Source: an uncultured Bdellovibrionales bacterium
GTDB lineage: Bacteria > Bdellovibrionota > Bdellovibrionia > Bdellovibrionales > UBA1609
DNA: 10,023 nucleotides
NCBI GenBank assembly: GCA_937980625.1
Contig: CALJPJ010000236.1
Coordinates: 1 to 10,023, forward strand
Direction of reading: 5' to 3'
Below, piece after piece: positions 5,187-10,023 of the stretch (position 1 is the first letter of the stretch; every line of letters begins with the position of its first letter). A model generated the notes under the pieces. That model was not told the origin of the DNA. It saw only the letters and a program-made list of their open reading frames with translations, and searched no databases. The position numbers were made by a program, and so were the translations under genes.

Positions 5187-6406
5187 TTCACTACCACCTT
5201 AGAGAATTTTTTCTTTCCAACTTTCACAATAAATTCATCTCCAGACTCTAAGTTAATTTTTAATTGCGGATCAGATAATTTCTCACCTCGGATTTGCACC
5301 CCACCGCCTTGAATTAATCGTCTGGCTTCACCATTTGACTTAGTCATATTTAAACTTGTTAAAAATGCACAAACTCCTATACCGACAACAGCTTCTAAGT
5401 GATGCTCAGGCATATCATCTGGTATCCCTTTTTTTACAAAGATTCTCTTAAATTCTTCATAGGCATTTTCAGCTGCTTCAGCACTGTGAAAGCGAGTCAC
5501 CAGGTATTTACCTAATTCTACTTTAGCATCACGAGGATGCTTAGAACCATCCTTAATTTCATTTCTCATTTTCTCTAGGTCATCAGTACTAATGTCTGTT
5601 AGTAAGTCGTAGTAACGATACATTAATTCATCTGATACTCGCATAGATTTACCAAACATATCTTTGGGAGACTCATCTACCCCAATATAATTATCGTAAC
5701 TTTTAGACATTTTCTGTACACCGTCTAAGCCCTCTAAAAGAGGAACAGTCATTACAACTTGCTGTCCCATAGAGTGAGATTTCTGCATAGCTCGTCCCAT
5801 TAATATATTAAAAAGCTGGTCCGTGCCACCTAGCTCAACATCTGCTTTTAAAGCTACAGAGTCATAACCTTGAATCAGGGGGTACAAAAATTCGTGAATA
5901 CCAATTGGCGTTTGCTCTTTATATCTTTTTTCAAAATCATCCCGTTCAAGCATTCTAGCCACTGTATATTTACTAGTTAATTTAATGAAATCTTCAGGCT
6001 TAAATTCATCAAACCAATCTGTATTATAACGAACTTCAGTTAAGTCTTTATCTAGTATTTTAAATACTTGCTTAGCATATGTTTTAGCATTTACTTTTAC
6101 ATCTTCTTTAGAAAGAGGAGGCCTCGTTTCATTTTTACCTGTAGGGTCTCCAATCATAGCTGTAAAATCACCAATTAAAAAAACCACCTTGTGTCCTAAC
6201 TTTTGAAACTGTCTCATCTTATTAATTAAAACAGTATGCCCTAAATGTAAGTCAGGACGAGTGGGGTCAAAACCAGCCTTTACAACTAAAGGCTTATTCT
6301 CATCTTTACTTTTTTGTAGTTTTTTTAAAAGATCTTTTTCAGAAATTAAATCAACAATTCCTCTTTTTAATTCTTTTAACTGCTCGTGCGGGTCTAAAAA
6401 ACTCAA
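5183..6406 (-). CDS. tyrS: Tyrosyl-tRNA synthetase
   Basis: A 407-residue class I aminoacyl-tRNA synthetase that charges tRNA-Tyr using ATP. Motifs in order: AGFDPTRPDLHLGHT with the HIGH-type HLGH at 54-57, GDFTAMIGDPTGK after it, the tyrosine/ATP-site ELGGTDQ near 191-197, KMSKS near 232-236, and a C-terminal S4 RNA-binding domain from about 345 (NGEARRLIQGGGVQI). Length and the HLGH/KMSKS combination fit the TyrZ-like bacterial subgroup more than E. coli TyrS. The start is TTG 6406: no in-frame ATG lies near, and AAGG (6416-6419) inside the last codons of the upstream gene is about 9 nt away. Only 6 nt separate the RNase Y-like stop from this start, and the end overlaps the ferredoxin start by 4 nt. 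No T-box leader is possible inside such a tight run, so supply probably follows the operon. Confidence 0.96.
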   Translation of the reverse strand: MSFLDPHEQLKELKRGIVDLISEKDLLKKLQKSKDENKPLVVKAGFDPTRPDLHLGHTVLINKMRQFQKLGHKVVFLIGDFTAMIGDPTGKNETRPPLSKEDVKVNAKTYAKQVFKILDKDLTEVRYNTDWFDEFKPEDFIKLTSKYTVARMLERDDFEKRYKEQTPIGIHEFLYPLIQGYDSVALKADVELGGTDQLFNILMGRAMQKSHSMGQQVVMTVPLLEGLDGVQKMSKSYDNYIGVDESPKDMFGKSMRVSDELMYRYYDLLTDISTDDLEKMRNEIKDGSKHPRDAKVELGKYLVTRFHSAEAAENAYEEFKRIFVKKGIPDDMPEHHLEAVVGIGVCAFLTSLNMTKSNGEARRLIQGGGVQIRGEKLSDPQLKINLESGDEFIVKVGKKKFSKVVVK

Positions 6407-6412
6407 AATAAT

Positions 6413-7999
6413 CTACCTTGCATGCTCAACTATTCGCGTTTCTCTAATGACATTCACCCTTATTTGGCCAGGATAATTTAACTCACGCTCAATTTTACGA
6501 GCAATATCACGTGTGAGCATTTGAGCTTGCCCATCAGTAATACGGCCACTATCTACAACAACTCTTATCTCTTTACCGGCTTGGACAGCGTAAGTTTTAA
6601 CTACGCCATCAAAGCTGTTACCAATTGATTCAAGATCTGCTAAACGCTTTATATAACTTTCCATCATTGTACGGCGAGCACCAGGCCTTGCTTCACCTAA
6701 CTGTACTGCTGCCTGTATAATATGATCTAAAAGGCTTTTAGCTTTTTCATTTTTAGCCTTATGGTTTCTAACGGCCTGAACAATAATAGGCTTTTCACCA
6801 TACCTTTTAATAAAATCAGCTCCTACAGAAGAATAATCTCCTTCAATTGTATGCTCAATAGTACGACCAATAGCATGTAACAAACCCGCTCTTTTGGCTA
6901 ACTTTATATTACCGCCAATTTCGGCTGCGATCATGCCGGCAATCTCTGCAACTTCTACACAGTTTTTAAATAAGTTATGCATCCCTGTATGACGATATTT
7001 CATACCACCAATTTGCTCAATAATTTTAGGGTGTAAACCATGAATACCTAAATCAAAACAAGCTTTCTCACCATCTTCTTTAATAGCTTTAAATAATTCT
7101 TTTTTAACTTGAGACACAGCTTCTTCAATTCTTGCTGGATGTACTCGCCCATCTGCCATTAACTTTTCTAAAGCACGTTTAGCTATTTCTCGTCTGACAG
7201 GGTCAAAGCTAGAAATAACAACAGCCTCAGGAGTTTCATCAATAATCAAATCAACTCCACAAGCAGCTTCCATGGCACGAATGTTTCTTCCTTCACGTCC
7301 AATAATTTTACCTTTCATTTCATCACTAGTTAAAGCCACAACATTAACTGTACGCTCAGTAGATACTTCGCTTGCATATCTAGCAATTGCCGTCGCAAGT
7401 ATAATTTTCGCTTTTTTATCAGCCTCTTTTTTTACATCTGACTCAATTTCACTTAACCTTTCGCCAATTTCTTCACGAGCCTCATCTTCTAATGAAGACT
7501 TTAATTCATGCTTAGCCTCTTCCGTAGACATACCAGCAACTTTTTCAAGCTGTAATTGAATCTCTTCAATTCTACGACGACATTTTTTCTCTAGCTCTTT
7601 CACTTGATCTTTGCTTTCTTGTGTTTCTTCACTTTGAGCAACAAGCTCTTGCTCTTTTTGTTTAAGCTCTTCTTGCTTACGCACAAAATCTCTTTCTAGT
7701 TTTGACTCTTTATCTTTATATTTTTTCTCTTGATTTTGTAAACTTTGCTTTTGTTTTCTAATTTCATTTTCAGCATTTCTTCGCGCTCTAGATTCAAAAT
7801 CTTTAGCTTTAGACTTAGAGTCTCTATCAATTTTACTAGCTTGAGATTTTGCTTTATTAATAATTCGCTCGGCTTCTTTTTGAGCTGAATTCTTCTTTTT
7901 TCCATCTAACATTTGCCGATATAAATAAAAAGAAACTAAGCCTAAAGCTAAGCCCACCAATAAGCTACCAACTACTACAACTAACGACATTGAATTCAT
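6413..7999 (-). CDS. rny: Ribonuclease Y-like protein with a degenerate HD nuclease domain
   Basis: A 528-residue protein with the full RNase Y layout: N-terminal transmembrane helix (about 4-28), long charged coiled coil (about 35-200), KH RNA-binding domain with the GxxG loop IIGREGRN (232-239), HD domain (about 333-435) and the conserved C-terminus (ARPGARR to NVIRETRIVEHAR). RNase Y is a membrane-anchored endonuclease that starts mRNA decay. The odd part is the HD domain. A gap-free comparison with the B. subtilis sequence as I remember it puts Asn346 where KHSIEVA has its His, Ala376 where HDIGK has Asp (codons CAT GCT at 6877-6872), Tyr389 for the His of EGSH, Lys414 for the second His of SHHGD, and Val432 for the Asp of AADALS. 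Only His375 and His413 remain. With scattered independent changes and an intact frame, this looks inactive or mechanistically altered and still maintained. The Shine-Dalgarno AGGA is 6 nt before the ATG. Confidence 0.93.
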   Translation of the reverse strand: MNSMSLVVVVGSLLVGLALGLVSFYLYRQMLDGKKKNSAQKEAERIINKAKSQASKIDRDSKSKAKDFESRARRNAENEIRKQKQSLQNQEKKYKDKESKLERDFVRKQEELKQKEQELVAQSEETQESKDQVKELEKKCRRRIEEIQLQLEKVAGMSTEEAKHELKSSLEDEAREEIGERLSEIESDVKKEADKKAKIILATAIARYASEVSTERTVNVVALTSDEMKGKIIGREGRNIRAMEAACGVDLIIDETPEAVVISSFDPVRREIAKRALEKLMADGRVHPARIEEAVSQVKKELFKAIKEDGEKACFDLGIHGLHPKIIEQIGGMKYRHTGMHNLFKNCVEVAEIAGMIAAEIGGNIKLAKRAGLLHAIGRTIEHTIEGDYSSVGADFIKRYGEKPIIVQAVRNHKAKNEKAKSLLDHIIQAAVQLGEARPGARRTMMESYIKRLADLESIGNSFDGVVKTYAVQAGKEIRVVVDSGRITDGQAQMLTRDIARKIERELNYPGQIRVNVIRETRIVEHAR

Positions 8000-8015
8000 T
8001 TTTCTTCCTTTTTGG

Positions 8016-8594
8016 TTAGCTCTGCCTAACCTTTACAATATATTTTTCAGTTACAATAAAATCTAAACGAATATCATACTCTTCTTCTAACCAAAGGTTA
8101 TCAACAAACTGAGCCGAATATCCCACACCAATTTTTAATTTTTTATACTTACTTAAATAACGATCATAATAGCCACGACCATGCCCCAAACGATAACCAT
8201 CTTGACTAAAACCAACTGCAGGAATTAAAAACGCATCATGGTCGTCAACTCGCTTCATATTTTGACGAAGTTTTTGTGGTTGTAAAACTCCAAAATTACC
8301 CTCTTCAAATTTACTTTCTGGAGACAAATAAAACTCCATTTGGCTATCTGATAAAGTCACCGGATAGGACAATGTCCAATTATTAGGTATATTCAGCAAT
8401 GGCTCTCCTGTAATAGCTTTGTAGCCACCAATCAACGAAAACCCATTAGGGAATAACTGCTTAATTAAAAGTTGTATATTCTCATTTACTAAATGATCTA
8501 AACTTTCTTTTTGCTCTAACGACAAAAAAGTATTTATTTTTTCTTTAAAGTAAGCTCTTAACTTAGGCTTACTCGAAAATAATTGGGCACTCAA
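8016..8594 (-). CDS. 5-formyltetrahydrofolate cyclo-ligase
   Basis: A cytoplasmic enzyme (also called 5,10-methenyltetrahydrofolate synthetase; Fau/YgfA family) that uses ATP to convert 5-formyl-THF to 5,10-methenyl-THF, recycling an inhibitory folate. Seen here: an N-terminal basic helix KPKLRAYFKEKI, GGYKAITGEP, and the diagnostic IPAVGFSQDGYRLGHGRGYYDRY with the glycine-rich GYRLGHGRGYYDR near residues 133-145, then EEYDIRLDFIVTEK near the end. I start it at TTG 8594 (192 aa), because GGAG at 8601-8604 lies 6 nt upstream. The longer frame from TTG 8606 (196 aa) has no Shine-Dalgarno and starts right at a hairpin. zapA lies immediately upstream, as in many proteobacteria, but 6S RNA, which often sits between these two, cannot fit in the short gap. 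The RNase Y-like gene starts 16 nt after the stop. Confidence 0.92.
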   Translation of the reverse strand: MSAQLFSSKPKLRAYFKEKINTFLSLEQKESLDHLVNENIQLLIKQLFPNGFSLIGGYKAITGEPLLNIPNNWTLSYPVTLSDSQMEFYLSPESKFEEGNFGVLQPQKLRQNMKRVDDHDAFLIPAVGFSQDGYRLGHGRGYYDRYLSKYKKLKIGVGYSAQFVDNLWLEEEYDIRLDFIVTEKYIVKVRQS

Positions 8595-8600
8595 AACTAT

Positions 8601-8604
8601 CTCC
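8601..8604 (-). promoter_or_regulatory. Shine-Dalgarno GGAG deciding the cyclo-ligase start
   Basis: On the minus strand GGAG is followed by a 6-nt spacer (ATAGTT) and TTG at 8594. The alternative TTG at 8606 overlaps this element and has no purine-rich site of its own upstream, so the shorter start is preferred. Confidence 0.5.
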
Positions 8605-8607
8605 AAA

Positions 8608-8626
8608 AGATATTTACAAAATATCT
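8608..8626. repeat. 8-bp perfect inverted repeat (3-nt loop) between zapA and the cyclo-ligase gene
   Basis: AGATATTT (8608-8615) and AAATATCT (8619-8626) flank a 3-nt loop. In the minus-strand transcript this hairpin starts 9 nt after the zapA stop and is followed by TTTT and then the GGAG of the next gene. The stem is A/U-rich, so it would be a weak terminator or attenuator at best. An RNA-processing or stability element that sets different levels of the two products is another option. Confidence 0.4.
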
Positions 8627-8635
8627 AAGATTGAC

Positions 8636-8941
8636 TTATTTCTCTAAATCAACTTTTGTTAGCGGAGAGGACTCTAGTTCAGAAAGAATAGACTTTGACT
8701 TTGATTTTAAAAAATTTAAATCTTCATTTACAGATTTTTTAAGCGTTAATAACTCTTCAGCAATATGTAAAGAAGCTAAAAGTAAAGCATTTTGGAAGGA
8801 AACTCTTTTACCAAGGCTTTGTGCCTCTTCAATTTTTTGATCAACAAGTTGAGTTAGCTGGGCCACAGTCTCCGAATCATGGGAAGACCTAAGCTTTAGT
8901 GGTAGCCCTGCTATGTTAACATTGTATAGTTTCTTTTCCAT
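8636..8941 (-). CDS. zapA: Cell division protein ZapA
   Basis: A 101-residue cytoplasmic protein of usual ZapA length. The N-terminal globular part (VNIAGLPLKLRSSHDSETV, about 8-26) and the following helices (VAQLTQLVDQKIEEA, then SFQNALLLASLHIAEELL, about 48-65) match the family, and the C-terminal part (66-98) is charged and coiled-coil-like. ZapA binds FtsZ and cross-links protofilaments at the division ring. It starts at ATG 8941 with only a weak purine stretch (GAGAG about 10 nt upstream). It is the first gene of the six-gene minus-strand run, followed by formyl-THF cyclo-ligase, a classic zapA neighbour that supports the call. The family is short and divergent, so recognition rests on the N-terminal motif plus context. 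Confidence 0.88.
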   Translation of the reverse strand: MEKKLYNVNIAGLPLKLRSSHDSETVAQLTQLVDQKIEEAQSLGKRVSFQNALLLASLHIAEELLTLKKSVNEDLNFLKSKSKSILSELESSPLTKVDLEK

Positions 8942-9072
8942 AAAGATTGTTCTCTCTATATACTATGTTGCCTCTACGGCGAATATATATATAGATTAAC
9001 ATTTAACTAAATAATATCAACTAGATATATGATTAAGAAGCTAAGAAAGGAAGAGTTTAGGTATTATGCACT
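8942..9072 (-). promoter_or_regulatory. Upstream region of the zapA operon, probable promoter
   Basis: This gene-free stretch must carry the promoter of the zapA-led run. On the minus strand TTAGTT, 17 nt, TATATT is a possible -35/-10 pair within an alternating AT tract (about 8983-8992), and TTGATA lies further upstream, but neither spacing nor hexamers are convincing together. I looked for a 6S-like or other structured RNA and saw nothing beyond a weak GCC/GGC hairpin at about 8970-8982. Confidence 0.35.
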
Positions 9073-9103
9073 AATAATAAGCACAACTAGCTTTTATTGT
9101 GCT
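9073..9103 (-). terminator. Putative intrinsic terminator of the 9131-9679 lipoprotein gene
   Basis: On the minus strand AGCACAA (9103-9097) pairs with TTGTGCT (9086-9080) across a 10-nt loop, followed by the T-rich TATTATT. It lies 28 nt past the stop of the lipoprotein gene. The 7-bp stem has three G-C pairs and the T-run is broken by A, so strength is probably modest, but the position between two same-strand transcription units is right. Confidence 0.5.
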
Positions 9104-9130
9104 CCGCAGTAATACTGGTTCAACTATAAT

Positions 9131-9679
9131 TTACTCAAATACAAGTGTTTGGATACCATAAGACTTATAAAGTAGCCCATTGATCATAACTTGGGTTCCT
9201 CTACCAATATAATCAATTTTACTTCGCAGCACTTGTGTAATTAATTCGTTACATGGGTCAATTATAAAAACAAATTTATCAACAAAACTTTTACATATGG
9301 CCTCATCTTTTATTGGCATTGCTATAACTTCATCACCCATTAAAAATTCATTCACAGATAATAATTGTCTAAAATCATTCTCTGTAAATGCTTCTGGAGA
9401 ACAGGTAGAGTCAATTAGCTTATAAGACATCACTTTACCAGTACATAAACCATTGTTTATATCAATAGGCTCATTAATAATTGGCTCTCGAGTTGAATCG
9501 TCTATAACTGGTTCACTGTTATTGTCCGAACCAATCCCACTGTGAACTCCAGAGTAGCCCCCACCATTAGATTGAAAGCCATCAATCTCTTGTCCAGGCA
9601 TTAGCCCAGACCCACAGTTTTGGTAAGCTAAGATTAAGCAAAATAAACTAATAAAATAAAATAACTTCCTCGCATTCAT
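9131..9679 (-). CDS. Lipoprotein with atypical YQNC cleavage site, function unknown
   Basis: A 182-residue exported protein. The N-terminus MNARK plus a hydrophobic core (6-18) leads to AYQNCGSG with Cys22. The canonical lipobox has small residues before Cys, whereas here they are Tyr-Gln-Asn; I recall many Bdellovibrio exported proteins with F/Y-Q-N-C-G, so lipid attachment is likely in that lineage but not proven. Residues 30-76 are a Gly/Ser/Asp/Pro linker with three EP-V/I-I-type units (EPVID, EPIIN, EPIDI). The C-terminal part (about 78-182) is a compact domain with four cysteines (79, 93, 129, 143) that could form two disulfides in the periplasm. I recognise no family. No clear Shine-Dalgarno precedes ATG 9679. 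It is divergent from the partial gene at 9729, with 49 bp between the starts, and a likely terminator follows it. Confidence 0.72.
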   Translation of the reverse strand: MNARKLFYFISLFCLILAYQNCGSGLMPGQEIDGFQSNGGGYSGVHSGIGSDNNSEPVIDDSTREPIINEPIDINNGLCTGKVMSYKLIDSTCSPEAFTENDFRQLLSVNEFLMGDEVIAMPIKDEAICKSFVDKFVFIIDPCNELITQVLRSKIDYIGRGTQVMINGLLYKSYGIQTLVFE

Positions 9680-9728
9680 ACTTTAATTTTAGCTCAGGTT
9701 TAATACTACATCCACCGATAAATATGTC
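9680..9728. promoter_or_regulatory. 49-bp divergent spacer
   Basis: This short spacer separates the starts of the minus-strand lipoprotein gene and the plus-strand partial gene, so their promoters must overlap each other or the coding regions. On the minus strand TAAAAT (9692-9687) could be a -10 element; on the plus strand TAATAC (9701-9706) could be one. Neither has a good -35 at standard spacing, and no Shine-Dalgarno is seen for either gene. Confidence 0.3.
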
Positions 9729-10023
9729 GTGAAGCAAGTAAACTTAGACTTTATTAAAAATTGTGATGACCTAATCAAAGTTGGCCAAGGAAAACAAGTA
9801 CTTGAGTACATTCAACAAATCCCAATCAAAGCAATACCCAGAAAATACTTGTCTCAAGTCGGAACACTTTTAAACAGAACAGGAGGATCATACTATTGTC
9901 TAAAAATACTTCATAGCTACATTAGTGGTTCATACTATGATTTAGGTTCGATTGAAGAGAAAAAAGTTTATGCAAAAGCACTTATTGAAATCGGAGCTCA
10001 AAAAGAAGGGATTGATTTAATCC
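9729..10023 (+). CDS. N-terminal part of a helical-repeat (TPR-like) protein, runs off the window
   Basis: The frame is open from 9693 (TAG at 9690-9692) to the window edge. The only plausible start is GTG 9729, giving 98 residues. The product is soluble with no signal peptide and reads as paired amphipathic helices: DDLIKVGQGKQVLEYIQQI, RKYLSQVGTLLNRTG, YYCLKILHSYI, then EEKKVYAKALIEIGAQKEGI. The repeated 'small-x2-L-x-R-x-G ... A-L-x2-L' rhythm resembles tetratricopeptide-type solenoids, and the block ending in 'YAKALIEIGAQKEGIDLI' resembles long repeat proteins I associate with Bdellovibrio. Such proteins are scaffolds for protein contacts. No Shine-Dalgarno precedes the GTG, so the mRNA may be leaderless or the true start may differ. 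Codon use looks like the neighbouring genes. Confidence 0.65.
   Translation, partial: MKQVNLDFIKNCDDLIKVGQGKQVLEYIQQIPIKAIPRKYLSQVGTLLNRTGGSYYCLKILHSYISGSYYDLGSIEEKKVYAKALIEIGAQKEGIDLI

Noticed and set aside
6872..6877. His-Ala in the RNase Y HD motif as a simple sequencing error
   Set aside because: Asp to Ala needs just one base, but several other ligand positions are also changed in the same domain, so a single error does not explain it.
7696..7905. Minus-strand 69-codon Lys-rich frame
   Set aside because: Frame-shifted shadow of the RNase Y coiled coil.
8607..8635. 6S RNA between zapA and the cyclo-ligase gene
   Set aside because: This is its common location, but the gap is under 45 nt and the 8942-9130 region shows no long rod-like structure.
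8583..8840. Plus-strand 85-codon frame across the zapA/cyclo-ligase junction
   Set aside because: Antisense to zapA, which has clear family motifs; no coding features of its own.

Overview
This is AT-rich bacterial chromosome (roughly 35% G+C by eye) from what looks like a Gram-negative, probably a low-GC member of the Bdellovibrionota (Bdellovibrio and like organisms). The lineage call is an inference. It rests on three lipoproteins in 10 kb, one with the 'YQNC' cleavage context I associate with Bdellovibrio, on a helical-repeat protein of a Bdellovibrio-like style, and on a zapA / formyl-THF cyclo-ligase / RNase Y / tyrS gene order. No tRNA, rRNA, CRISPR array, insertion sequence or phage gene is visible.

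Layout. Plus strand, 1-1347: the 3' end of an acyl-CoA dehydrogenase gene, then a cysteine desulfurase. Minus strand, 1408-2805: a lipoprotein with a long acidic linker and a C-terminal domain that looks like a lysozyme/chitosanase-type cell-wall hydrolase. A 248-bp divergent spacer with dyad elements follows. Plus strand, 3054-4107: a small coiled-coil lipoprotein and an A-type Fe-S carrier (ErpA/IscA family). Minus strand, 8941 down to 4090: a tight run of six genes, zapA, 5-formyltetrahydrofolate cyclo-ligase, RNase Y-like protein, tyrS, a [2Fe-2S] ferredoxin with a basic tail, and a four-helix membrane protein. Minus strand, 9131-9679: another lipoprotein. Plus strand, 9729 to the edge: the start of a TPR-like protein.

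Themes. Three genes within 5 kb concern Fe-S clusters (sulfur donor, carrier, ferredoxin), but no IscU scaffold or HscAB chaperone lies here. The six-gene run joins cell division, one-carbon metabolism, RNA turnover and translation, and several of its starts are TTG or GTG with 4-17 nt junctions, which suggests translational coupling.

The most notable observation is in the RNase Y-like gene. Membrane anchor, coiled coil, KH domain and the conserved C-terminus are intact, but the HD nuclease domain has lost most of its metal-binding residues (the HD pair reads His-Ala). It looks like a full-length pseudo-enzyme or a strongly altered RNase Y. Second-tier observations are the ferredoxin with an Arg-Asn-rich tail, the putative wall-hydrolase lipoprotein, and perfect inverted repeats upstream of the Fe-S carrier and between zapA and the cyclo-ligase gene.
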